Source of the DNA: Pirellulales bacterium
Lineage (GTDB): Bacteria > Planctomycetota > Planctomycetia > Pirellulales > JAEUIK01
Length of the DNA stretch: 64,000 nucleotides
Assembly (NCBI GenBank): GCA_019745975.1
Contig: JAIESQ010000094.1
Span: 1-64,000, forward strand
Reading direction: 5' to 3'
Positions 36,471 through 46,058 of the stretch are shown one piece after another. Below the pieces are notes generated by a model. The model saw only the letters and a program-made list of their open reading frames with translations. It searched no databases and was not told the DNA's origin. The position numbers and the translations under genes were made by a program. Position 1 is the first letter of the stretch. Each line of letters begins with the position of its first letter.

Positions 36471-37991
36471 TTACATGATCGCGAAGTAGTTCTCGACGGC
36501 AAAATCGAAATTCTCGCGGGTCATTTCCGGTGATTGTCCCTGATAAGCGCAGAAGTTTTTGACCTGCAGCAGCAGGTCGCGCGGCTGGCAACAGCGGAAC
36601 GGTCGCTGTTTCGCCCGATAGTGCTTGTCGATCAGGTAGTCGACCGGGTCTTCGTGATAGACGAAGCCGAGCTTGGGCGCCATTAGCTGGAACAGTTCGC
36701 GGAATTGGTCCTCCGACGGATCTTGGACATCGATCTTGTAAGGAATACGCCGCAAGAAGGCATCGTCGACGAGATCCTTCGGCTCGAGGTTCGTCGAAAA
36801 GATAATTAGCTGATCGAACGGCACCTGAATCTTCTTGCCGCTGGCCAGGTTCAAGAAGTCGTAGCGCTTTTCCAACGGCACGATCCAGCGGTTGAGCAGC
36901 TCGTCGGTGCGAATCCGCTGCCGACCGAAGTCGTCGATCACCAACACGCCGCAGTTGCTTTTCATCTGCAGCGGCGCTTCGCTGATGTTGGTATTGCCAT
37001 TGAGAGTGATTTCGAGGTTTTCCATCCTGAGCTCGCCGCCAACCACGATCGTCGGTCGCCGGATGCGGACCCAGCGCTTGTCGATGCGCCGATGATCCAG
37101 CAAGCCGTCTTGAGCCTCGAGCGGCATTTCCTCGTGAGTGCTGGGATCGAACAGCCGCAGGATGTCGCCGTCGATTCCCAGCGCGCGTGGAATCCAGATG
37201 GTCTGGCCGAAGGCCTTGGTGATTCGCTCGGCGATGCTGGTTTTGCCGTTGCCCGGCGCGCCGTAGAGGAACAAGCCGCGTCCGGAGTTGACCGCCGGTC
37301 CGAGCCGGTTGAGCATCCGCTGACTCAAGAGCAAGTCGGCGAAGGCGCGGCGCAAGTCGTCAACGTTGCACTGCTGATGCTCGATCGACTGGGCCTTGAC
37401 GCTGGCAATGTACTCTTCGAGCGAGACGGGGGCCGCGCCGAAATACGTGCAGTGCTCGAACTCGCGGCGCCCGCGCTCCCGCCCCATGTCGGTGATCGTG
37501 TAGGTGTAGTCGTTCATGGGCGCGGCGCCCTTGTAAACGACCAACTGATCGTGCTTCATCTGCCGCAGCAGGGTCTCGATCAATTTGAACGGCAACCGCG
37601 TTTGATCGGCGATGAGGCGGCCCGTCGCTTCTCCGGTGTTGAACAAGAATTTGAGAATGAGCGCTTCGACTTGCGTATCGGTCAGGCCGGCGTCGGACAG
37701 CGACTCGGGCTCGACCGGCAGAAACTCGTCGTGGGGTGCTTCCCCACCGGCGGCAGCCGCGCCGGTTTGTTCGATCAAGCTCGAGATCCGCTGGCACATG
37801 TGGTCGAGCGCGTGCTCGCCGCCATGCTTGCCCGGCTCGGCCTTGTCGTCCCCGTCGCGTTCGACGCGTGCTCCTGCCCGCTGGCTGTGTTCGGGCTGCG
37901 TGGGACGAATGTTCTCCCAGGGGTTGGCGCCATCTGCTGGGCCGAGCCCGGCCAGCTTCGCCAACAACTCGTCGCTTGCACTTTGAGGCAT
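36471..37991 (-). CDS. AAA-family ATPase with N-terminal winged-helix-like region
   Basis: From ATG 37991 the protein is 506 residues. It has Walker [11 protein letters not shown], Walker [12 protein letters not shown] and a sensor-like [19 protein letters not shown], so it is an AAA+ ATPase. The region before it (about residues 90-150: [23 protein letters not shown]) resembles a winged helix. The first 80 residues are low-complexity. Planctomycetes carry several such proteins and their job is not known to me. No partner of known type is nearby. Confidence 0.85.
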   Translation of the reverse strand: MPQSASDELLAKLAGLGPADGANPWENIRPTQPEHSQRAGARVERDGDDKAEPGKHGGEHALDHMCQRISSLIEQTGAAAAGGEAPHDEFLPVEPESLSDAGLTDTQVEALILKFLFNTGEATGRLIADQTRLPFKLIETLLRQMKHDQLVVYKGAAPMNDYTYTITDMGRERGRREFEHCTYFGAAPVSLEEYIASVKAQSIEHQQCNVDDLRRAFADLLLSQRMLNRLGPAVNSGRGLFLYGAPGNGKTSIAERITKAFGQTIWIPRALGIDGDILRLFDPSTHEEMPLEAQDGLLDHRRIDKRWVRIRRPTIVVGGELRMENLEITLNGNTNISEAPLQMKSNCGVLVIDDFGRQRIRTDELLNRWIVPLEKRYDFLNLASGKKIQVPFDQLIIFSTNLEPKDLVDDAFLRRIPYKIDVQDPSEDQFRELFQLMAPKLGFVYHEDPVDYLIDKHYRAKQRPFRCCQPRDLLLQVKNFCAYQGQSPEMTRENFDFAVENYFAIM

Positions 37992-38363
37992 AAGGGAATT
38001 TGGGTTTGAGCGTTGCGCAGGGCGACGGCGCACCGGCGGGGCGCGGTCGTTCCGCGGCGCGGTAACGTGTGAAAAACCACTTGAAAACTAGGTTGGCGCC
38101 GTCCCGTCGGCAAATCATCGGAGCGTCGAAGGCGGCGGTTCCTAACGGACGACATGACGGTCGGGAATCCAACGCTACGGGCCCCGGCGGACCGTCAAAA
38201 TCGGCGCGGGTGGGCCGATGAATTACACGGCCGGCAACGGCACGCCATGTGCATTAGGTCGTTGAAATTGCGTTGAAAACGTTCAACCGATCATCGTATG
38301 CTTACGGTTTGATCGGTTACCGCGTTTGCTAGCCGCGTCGCCCCACCAGTCGGGAGGGATGCC
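37992..38363. other. Divergent intergenic region
   Basis: About 370 bases separate the minus-strand ATPase from the plus-strand DUF1501 gene. Both promoters must be here. The only clear feature is the promoter/inverted repeat at 38273-38318. Confidence 0.5.
38273..38318 (+). promoter_or_regulatory. Promoter with an inverted repeat around the -10, upstream of DUF1501 gene
   Basis: TTGAAA (38273-38278), an 18-base spacer and TATGCT (38297-38302) form a reasonable promoter. A perfect 9-bp inverted repeat, AACCGATCA (38285-38293) and TGATCGGTT (38310-38318), brackets the -10, so a dimeric regulator could block it. The gene starts 46 bases further on. Confidence 0.4.
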
Positions 38364-39743
38364 ATGCTCACCATTTGGGGACCGAAACAGGTCGGCCGCT
38401 GCGACGGCATTGTTCGTCGCGACTTTCTTAAAGCCGGCTCGTTGGCGCTCGCCGGACTAGGTTTGGGGGACGCACTTCGACTTCGCGCCGTGGCCAGCCC
38501 CAATACTCTGCCGACCAACAAGAAGTCGGTGATCATCTATTGGGTCGACGGCGGGCCGTCGCACCTCGAAACCTACGATCCCAAGCCCGACGCCCCGGCC
38601 GAGTTCCGCGGCATGTTCAGCCCGATCCGCACCAACGTGCCGGGCATCCTGATCAACGAGCTGTTGACGGAGCACGCCAAGGTGATGGACCACTGCGCGC
38701 TGTTGCGCTCGGTGCATCACGACAGCGGCGATCATTTCGCCGGTGCGCACATGATGCTCACGGGCTACTTTGGCGCGACGGGCGCCAACACCGATCCGAT
38801 TTATCCGTCGGCTGGGTCGATCGTCACCAAGCTGCGCGGCGCCAACGTGCCCGGCATGCCCGCTTATGTCGCGGTGCCCCACGCCGCCACGGTTGGACTG
38901 GTGCCTGGATATAACAGCGGTACTTACCTGGGCGTTGCGCACAACCCGTTCCCGGCGGGCGGCGATCCGAGTGCCGCCGGATATCGCGTGCCGAACCTCG
39001 ATCTGGGGGCGGACCTGACGCTCGATCGATTGGGCGATCGCCGCACACTGCTCACGTCGTTCGATCGCGTGCGCTCGGCCGCCGATCGCGAAGGGGTGAT
39101 GCGCGGCCTCGATTCGTTCAATCAACAAGCCTTCTCGATGGTCACCGGCGAGGCGGCCCGCCGAGCGTTCGATATCAATTCCGAGGATCCGCGCACCCGC
39201 GACAAGTATGGCCGCGACACCTATGGGCAAAGCGCGCTCTTGGCCCGCCGCCTGGTCGAAGCGGGTGTCACTTTTGTCACGATCCACAACGGCGGCTGGG
39301 ACCACCATTGGGACCTGGAGTCGGGCATGAAGGGGCGGCTGCCGTCATTCGATCGTTCGATCGCCGCCCTGATCGACGACCTGGCTGAACGAGGAATGCT
39401 CGACGATACGCTCGTGCTCGTGATGGGCGAGTTCAGCCGCACGCCGCGTTTGAACGACGGCGGCAACGGCGGCCCACCCTTGAGCAAGGGGCAGCCCGGC
39501 CGCGATCACTGGGGCAACGTCATGTCGGTGTTGGCGGCCGGCGGCGGTGTCCGCGGCGGGCAGGTCGTCGGCGCTTCGAATTCCAAAGGCGAATTCCCGG
39601 CCGAGCGCCCGATTCTGCCAGCCGATATCCTAGCCACGCTCTACCACATCATGGGGATCGACCTGGCGACGCACTTTACGAACCTCGCCGGAAGGCCGGT
39701 GCCCATCAACAACGGCGGGCATGTGATCAGCGAATTGTTGTAG
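38364..39743 (+). CDS. DUF1501 protein with twin-arginine signal
   Basis: The 459-residue protein has a twin-arginine export signal (IVRRDFLKAGSLALAGLGLG) and then the DUF1501 fold, related to sulfatases and alkaline phosphatases: VIIYWVDGGPSHLETYDPKP, the DNS/HHDSGDHFAGAH region, FVTIHNGGWDHHWDLE and VMGEFSRTPRLN near the C-terminus. Planctomycetes carry dozens of these, usually next to a DUF1549/DUF1553 cytochrome gene; here that partner is absent. It should be exported folded to the periplasm. Confidence 0.93.
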   Translation: MLTIWGPKQVGRCDGIVRRDFLKAGSLALAGLGLGDALRLRAVASPNTLPTNKKSVIIYWVDGGPSHLETYDPKPDAPAEFRGMFSPIRTNVPGILINELLTEHAKVMDHCALLRSVHHDSGDHFAGAHMMLTGYFGATGANTDPIYPSAGSIVTKLRGANVPGMPAYVAVPHAATVGLVPGYNSGTYLGVAHNPFPAGGDPSAAGYRVPNLDLGADLTLDRLGDRRTLLTSFDRVRSAADREGVMRGLDSFNQQAFSMVTGEAARRAFDINSEDPRTRDKYGRDTYGQSALLARRLVEAGVTFVTIHNGGWDHHWDLESGMKGRLPSFDRSIAALIDDLAERGMLDDTLVLVMGEFSRTPRLNDGGNGGPPLSKGQPGRDHWGNVMSVLAAGGGVRGGQVVGASNSKGEFPAERPILPADILATLYHIMGIDLATHFTNLAGRPVPINNGGHVISELL

Positions 39744-39794
39744 CCGACATGCCAAGGTTGTGCGGCTTGCCGAACCTTGCCAGGCGCAGGGTGG

Positions 39795-40757
39795 CTACCG
39801 CGCGTTTTCGGCGTTCAGGCGGTGGGCGAAGTCGTCGATGGTCCGCTGCAATCCAGCGGCCAGTGGCACGCGCGGCTCCCACTTCAAGTTGCGCTTGGCG
39901 CGCGTGATGTCGGGGCGGCGCTGCTTGGGATCGTCGGCCGGCAGCGGCTGGCGCACAATGCCCGAATCTCCGCCCACCAGCCGGTTCACTTCCTCGGCCA
40001 GCTCTTGCATGGTGAACTCGGCAGGGTTGCCGATATTGTGCGGCTCGTGGCACTCGGGACCTTCGTAGTGCATCAGGGCCAGGAGCCCTTCGACCAGGTC
40101 GTCGACGTAGCAAAAGCTGCGCGTTTGTTGACCATCGCCGTAGAGGGTCAGTGGCTTCCCGGTAAGCGCCTGCACGATGAAGTTGCTGACGACGCGGCCG
40201 TCGTGAAATGCCATCCGCGGCCCGTAAGTGTTGAAGATCCGCACGATGCGAATGTCGACCTCGTTGGAGCGGTGGTAATCGACGAACAGCGCCTCGGCGC
40301 AGCGCTTCCCTTCGTCGTAGCACGAGCGAATGCCGACCGGATTGACGCGCCCCCAGTAGCTTTCGGGCTGTGGATGGACATCGGGGTCGCCGTAAACTTC
40401 GCTCGTGCTGGCCTGCAGAATTCGCGCGCCCACGCGCTTAGCCAGCCCCAGCATGTTGAGCGCGCCCATCACCGACGTCTTGATGGTCTTGATCGGGTTG
40501 TGCTGATAGTGGCGCGGCGAAGCGGGGCAGGCCAGGTTGAAAACCCACTCGACTTCGACCAGGATCGGCTGGATCACGTCGTGCCGCAACAGTTCGAAGC
40601 GCGGATGATCGCGTAAGTGTTCGATGTTCTGCTTGCTGCCGGTGAAGAAATTGTCGAGACAGATTACCTCATGCCCGATGGCCAGCAGTCGCTCGCACAA
40701 GTGCGAGCCTAAGAAGCCTGCGCCACCGGTCACCAGCACGCGCGGTTTTTGCGTCAC
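39795..40757 (-). CDS. UDP-glucuronate decarboxylase (UDP-xylose synthase), SDR family
   Basis: The 320-residue protein has the NAD site [16 protein letters not shown], the TSEVYGDP motif and the catalytic YDEGKRCAE (Y-x3-K). The stretch [19 protein letters not shown] is characteristic of UDP-xylose synthases rather than other epimerases. The enzyme turns UDP-glucuronate into UDP-xylose for polysaccharide or LPS. There is no glycosyltransferase beside it. The next upstream gene (PgpA) starts 545 bases away on the same strand and is probably separate. Confidence 0.92.
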   Translation of the reverse strand: MTQKPRVLVTGGAGFLGSHLCERLLAIGHEVICLDNFFTGSKQNIEHLRDHPRFELLRHDVIQPILVEVEWVFNLACPASPRHYQHNPIKTIKTSVMGALNMLGLAKRVGARILQASTSEVYGDPDVHPQPESYWGRVNPVGIRSCYDEGKRCAEALFVDYHRSNEVDIRIVRIFNTYGPRMAFHDGRVVSNFIVQALTGKPLTLYGDGQQTRSFCYVDDLVEGLLALMHYEGPECHEPHNIGNPAEFTMQELAEEVNRLVGGDSGIVRQPLPADDPKQRRPDITRAKRNLKWEPRVPLAAGLQRTIDDFAHRLNAENAR

Positions 40758-40795
40758 GTCGTAACCTCGATTTCACGATTGTTTGGCATGTGCCA

Positions 40796-41302
40796 TCATC
40801 CCAGCAAGCCAGCCCACACGCACGCCCGCAGCACCAACGCTGCGTAAACTGCCGCGACACAGTCGTCGGCCACGATCCCCAACCCATCGGGCAGGCGCTC
40901 TACCGCGCGAATCGGCGGCGGCTTGGTGACGTCGAACACGCGATGCAGTACGAACGCCGCCAGCCATACACTAGCGTGCGACAGGTCGAGCCCTAGCAGC
41001 ACGATGGGCAAGCTGGCGATTTCGTCGAGCACGATCGCGCTGGGGTCTTTGCCGCCGATCCGCCGCGCCGCTTGTGTGCAAATCGGTACGCTGATCAAGA
41101 TTAGCCCCAGCGTGGCCGCCAGTTGCAGCGTCAGGCCCGGCAACCGGGAGACGGACCAGACCCAGCCAAGTCCGACCAGGGTGCCGAGCGTGCCAGGCAC
41201 CCACGGGGACAACCCGACATAGCTCCCCGTGGCAGCCCACATGGCCAGCGAGCTTGCTTTCAAATCGACCTTCGGGGCGGTCATGTGCGGTTGCCGAGGC
41301 AT
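40796..41302 (-). CDS. pgpA: Phosphatidylglycerophosphatase A
   Basis: From ATG 41302 the protein is 168 residues with the PgpA motifs GTLGTLVGLGW, the metal site VLDEIASLPIV and the late RVFDVTKPPPIRAVERLPDGLGIVADD. It dephosphorylates phosphatidylglycerophosphate at the cytoplasmic membrane. ATG 41284 six codons later is also possible. The GTG/ATG extension up to 41395 is not supported by a ribosome site. Confidence 0.92.
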   Translation of the reverse strand: MPRQPHMTAPKVDLKASSLAMWAATGSYVGLSPWVPGTLGTLVGLGWVWSVSRLPGLTLQLAATLGLILISVPICTQAARRIGGKDPSAIVLDEIASLPIVLLGLDLSHASVWLAAFVLHRVFDVTKPPPIRAVERLPDGLGIVADDCVAAVYAALVLRACVWAGLLG

Positions 41303-41425
41303 GGTGGAATCGTAGCCATGGACGCGGATTTCAGCGACCGGCGCGCGGTTCTGGCGGAAAAGCGGCTTGTTTTCGGCCTGGGTACCTAAGCCCAATAATC
41401 GCTATACTCTAACGCCGGGCCGCTT

Positions 41426-41456
41426 ATAATGACGATTATCATTGTAATGATTGTCA
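41426..41456 (+). promoter_or_regulatory. TATAAT promoter with a Fur-like palindrome over the transcription start
   Basis: A perfect -10, TATAAT (41426-41431), is followed by ATCATTGTAATGAT (41439-41452), a perfect palindrome that extends to 41435-41456 with partial symmetry. The AT-rich ATTATCATT/AATGATT words resemble ferric uptake regulator boxes. A repressor here would block the start of transcription of the siroheme/iron-sulfur reductase 60 bases downstream. Confidence 0.5.
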
Positions 41457-41514
41457 ACATTCCGCTGGCGTCTTCTGACGCTTAACCGCTGACCCCGCCG
41501 TTGCGAGCTGCTCT

Positions 41515-43362
41515 ATGCCTGACGCGCAAAGCACCGCGCCCGAAGCGAGCGCAGACCAGATGAATTCCGGATCGACCACGGCCAAGCCGGCCGCCAAACC
41601 CAGCGCCGCCGAAGGAGTGAAGCTCGCCAGCAACTACCTGGCGGGCGACATCGCCAAGGAGTTGGTCGACGGCCAGTCGATGTTCGGCAAGGCGAGCACG
41701 GTGCTGCTCAAGCATCACGGCACCTATCAGCAAGACGATCGCGAAACGCGCACCGTGCGCGAGGGGCAGAAGTCGGCCCGCGAGTATAGCTTCATGGTCC
41801 GCTGCCGCATTCCCGGCGGCAAGCTGACGCGCGAGCAGTTTCTGGCGCAACTCGATTTCGGTGATCAGTTGGCCAATCACACCGTGCGGATCACGACCCG
41901 GCAGGGGATCCAGTTCCACGGAGTGCTCAAGGGAAACCTCAAAGAGCTCATCAAGCGCATCAACGACGTGCAGCTTTCGACTTTGGCCGCTTGCGGCGAC
42001 GTGGAGCGCAACGTGATGTGCTGCCCGGCGCCGCACTATCAAGACCCGGTGCACGCCGAGTTGCAGGATTTGGCCGATCGCTTGGCGCATCACTTGGCGC
42101 CGCGCACCCGTGCGTATCACGAGATCTGGCTGACCGACCCCGACACCGGCGAGGAGTCGCTCGTTGGTGGCGGTCCGTCGCCGAATGGCGCGGCCCATGG
42201 GCAGGTGCATCATGGCAACGGGCACGCCGGCGAAGACCACGTCGAACCGATCTACGGCCCGACGTATCTGCCGCGCAAGTTCAAGACGGCGATCGGCCTG
42301 CCCGGCGACAACTGCGTCGACTTGTACGCCAACGATCTGGGGTTGATGGCGATCTGCGAGAACTACAGGGTGATCGGCTACAACGTGCTGGTCGGCGGCG
42401 GGTTTGGCGTGACGCCCAGCGCGGCCAAAACCTTTCCGGCGGTCGCCAAGCGAATGGCGTTTTGCTCGCCGGACGAAGTAGTCGACCTGGCCACGGCCGT
42501 GATCAAGGTGCAGCGCGACTACGGTAATCGCAGCGACCGCAAGGTCGCCCGGCTCAAGTACCTGATCGCCAATCGCGGGCTCGATTGGTTCAAGGAGCAG
42601 GTGGAGCAGTACTTCGGCCACAAGCTGGCCGACCCTCATCCCGACGACGTCCACGGCTTCGATGATCACCTCGGCTGGCACGAACAAGGCGATGGCCGGC
42701 TGTTCTATGGATTGAATATCGAAAACGGCCGTGTGCTCGATCGCGAGGGGTTCCGGCTCAAGAGCGCGCTGCGGGCGGTGCTCACGCGCTTCGGGCCAAA
42801 CGTTCGGCTTACGTCGCACCAGAGCCTGCTTTTTACCAATCTCGATCCGCGGCATCGCGACGACTTGGAAGCGACCTTGCGCGAGCACGGCGTGCCGCTC
42901 TCCGAAGAAATTAGCGCGGTGCGCCGCTGGTCAATGGCTTGCGTCGCCTGGCCCACGTGCGGATTGGCGATCACCGAGAGCGAGCGCGTGCTGCCCGGCG
43001 TGATCGACACGTTTGAGCAGGAGCTGGCTCGGCTCGGCCTGTCGCAAGAAGTGTTCACCGTGCGGATGACTGGCTGCCCGAACGGTTGTGCCAGGCCGTA
43101 CAACTCCGACATCGGCCTGGTGGGGAAGGCGCAGGGGAAGTACACGATTCTGCTGGGCGGGCGCTTGATCGGCGATCGGTTGAATACGATCTACAAGGAC
43201 CTGGTGCCGCTCGACGAGATCGTGTCGACCTTGTCGCCGGTGCTGAGCTACTTCAAGCATGAACGGCTTGAAGGGGAGACGCTGGGAGACTTTTGCCATC
43301 GCAAAGGTGTGGCCGACCTGGCGGCATGGAGCGAGCGGTTCGTGGGGCAAAACGCTGGGTAA
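41515..43362 (+). CDS. Assimilatory sulfite (or nitrite) reductase, siroheme protein
   Basis: The 615-residue protein has the two repeated ferredoxin-like and siroheme-binding halves of the sulfite/nitrite reductase family: RQGIQFHGVLKGNL, CGDVERNVMCCPAP, and the cluster-binding cysteines in ACVAWPTCG and TGCPNGCARPYNSDIGLVG. It reduces sulfite to sulfide (or nitrite to ammonia) with a siroheme coupled to a 4Fe-4S cluster; the length and NADPH-type layout favour sulfite. There is no flavoprotein subunit beside it, so the electron donor is unknown. A long stretch around residues 205-245 is rich in His and Gly (HGQVHHGNGHAGEDH), an insertion not usual in the family. Confidence 0.85.
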   Translation: MPDAQSTAPEASADQMNSGSTTAKPAAKPSAAEGVKLASNYLAGDIAKELVDGQSMFGKASTVLLKHHGTYQQDDRETRTVREGQKSAREYSFMVRCRIPGGKLTREQFLAQLDFGDQLANHTVRITTRQGIQFHGVLKGNLKELIKRINDVQLSTLAACGDVERNVMCCPAPHYQDPVHAELQDLADRLAHHLAPRTRAYHEIWLTDPDTGEESLVGGGPSPNGAAHGQVHHGNGHAGEDHVEPIYGPTYLPRKFKTAIGLPGDNCVDLYANDLGLMAICENYRVIGYNVLVGGGFGVTPSAAKTFPAVAKRMAFCSPDEVVDLATAVIKVQRDYGNRSDRKVARLKYLIANRGLDWFKEQVEQYFGHKLADPHPDDVHGFDDHLGWHEQGDGRLFYGLNIENGRVLDREGFRLKSALRAVLTRFGPNVRLTSHQSLLFTNLDPRHRDDLEATLREHGVPLSEEISAVRRWSMACVAWPTCGLAITESERVLPGVIDTFEQELARLGLSQEVFTVRMTGCPNGCARPYNSDIGLVGKAQGKYTILLGGRLIGDRLNTIYKDLVPLDEIVSTLSPVLSYFKHERLEGETLGDFCHRKGVADLAAWSERFVGQNAG

Positions 43363-43367
43363 GCCAG

Positions 43368-43472
43368 TTAGCCGCGGGATTTATCCCGCGCGCTAGCTCG
43401 CGCGACGTGATCGCGGTTGTCAGTGCGATGCTAAATCGAGCCAGCTAGCGCGCGGAGCAAGCTCCGCGGCTA
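43368..43472. repeat. Inverted repeat with GTTAGCCGCGG ends
   Basis: It opens GTTAGCCGCGGGATTTATCC and closes GCGCGCGGAGCAAGCTCCGCGGCTAAC-like (ending CCGCGGCTAAC), with an inner GCGCGCTAGCTCGCGCG palindrome. It lies between the reductase and the next gene. A half copy is at 17093-17157. Confidence 0.65.
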
Positions 43473-43494
43473 ACAGAGATCGAAAGGGATTTCG

Positions 43495-43974
43495 ATGACT
43501 CCGCTGTTGCCTTGGATGCGCTACTTGCTGCGATTCGTGGCCGTGTATAACGTGCTGGCCGGCCTCGTGATGCTGGTCTTCTACCACGAGTCGTTCAAGT
43601 TCCTCGGCGTGCAGAAACCAACGATGAACCTGCCGATCCAGCTCGACGGGGCGCTCGTGATCCTGTTCGGTGTCGGCTATTGGCTAGTGCAGCGCGAGCC
43701 GTTGGATAACCGCAACTTGCTGCGGCTGGGGATGTGGAGCAAGGCGCTGGGGTCGCTGCTGGGGACGTACTACGTGTGGGTGGGCAAGTTGCCGCCGGTG
43801 TTCTTCGCGCTGTTGTTCGTGTCGGACATTATCTACCTGCCGCCGTTCTGGGTGATGCAGCGGCGTATCGACCGGCTGGCGGCCGAGCGCAAGCGGCAAG
43901 TCGCGGAATTGCTCGGCGAGGCAACCTTGTCGAACGCTGCCCGACCTACAGCGATTCGCCCCTTCGCCGCCTAG
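43495..43974 (+). CDS. Hypothetical membrane protein
   Basis: The 159-residue protein has four hydrophobic segments (LLRFVAVYNVLAGLVMLVF, IQLDGALVILFGVGYWL, LGMWSKALGSLLGTYYVWVG, VFFALLFVSDIIYLPPFWVM) and a basic tail. The layout resembles small integral membrane proteins of the DoxX/DUF4267-like type but no motif is decisive. It overlaps the next gene's end by 4 bases on the opposite strand. ATG 43495 follows GAAAGGGA. Confidence 0.7.
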   Translation: MTPLLPWMRYLLRFVAVYNVLAGLVMLVFYHESFKFLGVQKPTMNLPIQLDGALVILFGVGYWLVQREPLDNRNLLRLGMWSKALGSLLGTYYVWVGKLPPVFFALLFVSDIIYLPPFWVMQRRIDRLAAERKRQVAELLGEATLSNAARPTAIRPFAA

Positions 43975-44195
43975 CTCGTGCGTTTTTCGATGCGGTGCCA
44001 GGTGAATCCGCAACGCGGGCAGCGCGCCCAGCGCCGTGGCTTACCGGCGGCCTTGAAGCGAATTCCGCCGGCGTCCCAGATCGAGATCTCGTGGCCGCAC
44101 GCGCAGCGCATTACCCACTGGCGCGATTGTGCTTCGATCGCGGCCACCCAGCGCGTGGGCAAGAGTACCTTGATGACCTTCTGAATCAAGCTCAC
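43971..44195 (-). CDS. Small zinc-ribbon protein
   Basis: The 74-residue protein has two cysteine pairs, RCACGHEISIWD and ARCPRCGFTWHR, which would form one zinc ribbon. The N-terminal 20 residues are hydrophobic-basic. It faces the membrane protein gene tail-to-tail. Function not known. Confidence 0.7.
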   Translation of the reverse strand: MSLIQKVIKVLLPTRWVAAIEAQSRQWVMRCACGHEISIWDAGGIRFKAAGKPRRWARCPRCGFTWHRIEKRTS

Positions 44196-44324
44196 GCCAA
44201 CCTCACGCGCTTGAGCTTAAGGTTTTCGCGGTCGGGTTGCGAATCTCTTTCGGCCATGCTGGACAAGCGTGGCCAGCAGTGCTGTACTTGGGCTTACATT
44301 ACCAATACAAGAAAGGCAGAGTCG

Positions 44325-45884
44325 ATGTTTATTCATCGCTCAATCGCGCTTCTCGTCGCGACGCTGCTAATCTCCACAACTTCCGCCCGCTCCGACGACG
44401 GCAGCGTTGTCCGCGTTCACAGCGGCCTGGTGCGCGAGTGTGCCGCCGCGCGATCGGGCGACGTGCGCGTCTTTCGCGGTATTCCTTATGCCGCTTCGAC
44501 CGCCGGCGCCAATCGTTGGCGATCGCCGCAGCCCGTCGACCCGTGGGATGACGTTCGCGCTTGCGACAACTTCGGTCCGGCTTGTCCGCAGCCGGCGTAT
44601 CCCAAAGAGTCGATCTACTACCGCGAGCCGGAGCCGCAGGGCGAAGATTGCCTTTGTCTCAACATCTGGACTGCCGCGGGTGATGCCGCCGAGCGCCGAC
44701 CCGTGATGGTTTGGATTCACGGCGGCGCGCTCACGCGCGGCAGCGGCGCGGTCAATGTCTACGATGGCACCGCCCTGGCTCGCCAAGGCGTGGTCGTCGT
44801 CACCATTAACTACCGGCTGGGGCCGTTCGGCTTTTTCGCCCACCCTGAGCTGTCGTCCGAGTCACCCCAGCACGCCTCGGGCAATTACGGTCTGCTCGAC
44901 CAGATCGCCGCGCTCCACTGGGTGCAGCAGAATATCGCTGGCTTCGGAGGCGATCCCGGCTGCGTGACGATCTTCGGCGAATCGGCCGGTTCACTCAGCG
45001 TCAACGCACTGGTCGCGTCGCCCTTGGCCAAGGGTTTGTTCCATCGCGCGATCGGGCAGAGCGGCACGGCGTTTCGGCCACTCACCACGTTGGCCGCCGC
45101 CGAAGAGCAAGGCCAAAAGTTGGCCGGCGACACCGCACTGGCCGACTTGCGGCAACTCCCGGCCGACAAGTTGATTGAATTGGCTGCCTCGCGCGGCGAC
45201 GGCCGGGCCGCGCCGATTGTCGACGGCTGGTTCCTCCCCGCGCAGCCGCTGGCAATCTATGCCGCTGGCAAGCAGAACCTCGTCCCCACGATCGCCGGCT
45301 CCAATGCCGACGAAATGACGACCCTCGCCCCGGTCGCGTCGCGCCCCAAGACACTCAAGGCGTTGCAGGCCCAGATCGCGCTCTTGCTGGGCGATCCGGC
45401 CGCCGTCAATCGACTTTACCCCGCCACAAGCGACGCCGACGCCGAGCGCGCCTATCTCGATCTCGTCGGCGACGTGACGTTCACGCTCCCCGCGCGGATG
45501 TGGGTGCGTTGGACCTCGCAGGCCGGCAGCCCGGCGTATCTCTATCGATTCACCCACGTGCCGCCGCAGGCGCAGTCGGCTGGGTTGGGCGCGTTCCATG
45601 CCGCGGAGATTGCTTACGCGTTTGATAACGTCCAGCGGCTCGACCGCACGGTCGCCGACGCCGACCGGCAATTGGCCGCCGCGATGTCGGCCTACTGGGT
45701 CAACTTCGCCCGCTCCGGCGATCCCAACGCGACCGGCTTGCCGGAGTGGAAGCCGTACACCCGCGACGGCGAGGCGACGATGGATTTCGGTGACCAGGCG
45801 CGGCTCGTGGCGCACGTGCGGCAGGAGAAGCTCGACTTGCTCGAAGGGCTGCTGGCTAAGCGGCTCGCGCCGCAGACGAACTAG
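44325..45884 (+). CDS. Carboxylesterase type B, secreted
   Basis: From ATG 44325 (GAAAGG upstream) the 519-residue protein has a signal peptide (IALLVATLLISTTSARS) and the carboxylesterase/cholinesterase fold: FRGIPYA, DCLCLNIW, the oxyanion segment VWIHGGALTRGSG, the nucleophile elbow TIFGESAGSLS (serine), and the late acid and histidine residues (SNADEMT, LGAFHAAEIAYAF). It hydrolyses esters outside the cytoplasm. The much longer ORF that begins at 43734 runs through neighbouring genes in another frame and is not real at its N-terminus. Confidence 0.92.
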   Translation: MFIHRSIALLVATLLISTTSARSDDGSVVRVHSGLVRECAAARSGDVRVFRGIPYAASTAGANRWRSPQPVDPWDDVRACDNFGPACPQPAYPKESIYYREPEPQGEDCLCLNIWTAAGDAAERRPVMVWIHGGALTRGSGAVNVYDGTALARQGVVVVTINYRLGPFGFFAHPELSSESPQHASGNYGLLDQIAALHWVQQNIAGFGGDPGCVTIFGESAGSLSVNALVASPLAKGLFHRAIGQSGTAFRPLTTLAAAEEQGQKLAGDTALADLRQLPADKLIELAASRGDGRAAPIVDGWFLPAQPLAIYAAGKQNLVPTIAGSNADEMTTLAPVASRPKTLKALQAQIALLLGDPAAVNRLYPATSDADAERAYLDLVGDVTFTLPARMWVRWTSQAGSPAYLYRFTHVPPQAQSAGLGAFHAAEIAYAFDNVQRLDRTVADADRQLAAAMSAYWVNFARSGDPNATGLPEWKPYTRDGEATMDFGDQARLVAHVRQEKLDLLEGLLAKRLAPQTN

Positions 45885-45902
45885 CGTCGCCGGCGCGGCT
45901 TC

Positions 45903-45976
45903 GGGGACTGTAGTCGTTTCCGCCTCACGACGAAGCTACGGCCTAAAGCGCTCGCCGGAAAGGACTTCTGTCCCCC
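45903..45976. repeat. Left REP-type hairpin of the RAYT element
   Basis: GGGGACTGTAGTCGTTTCCG faces CGGAAAGGACTTCTGTCCCC across a 34-base middle. It is the reverse-oriented counterpart of the hairpin after the transposase gene (46750-46822). Each has a single conserved mismatch near the GGGGAC end. Confidence 0.8.
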
Positions 45977-46058
45977 TCGTAAAGCGAGTTGCGACAAGGA
46001 GAACTGTAGGGAACGTGATTCTTGACCCTAGCGAATTCTCCTTTGTACTCTCATTGCC

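Noticed and set aside
43734-44324. N-terminal extension of the carboxylesterase ORF
   Set aside because: It overlaps two other genes in a different frame; the signal peptide and ribosome site support ATG 44325.
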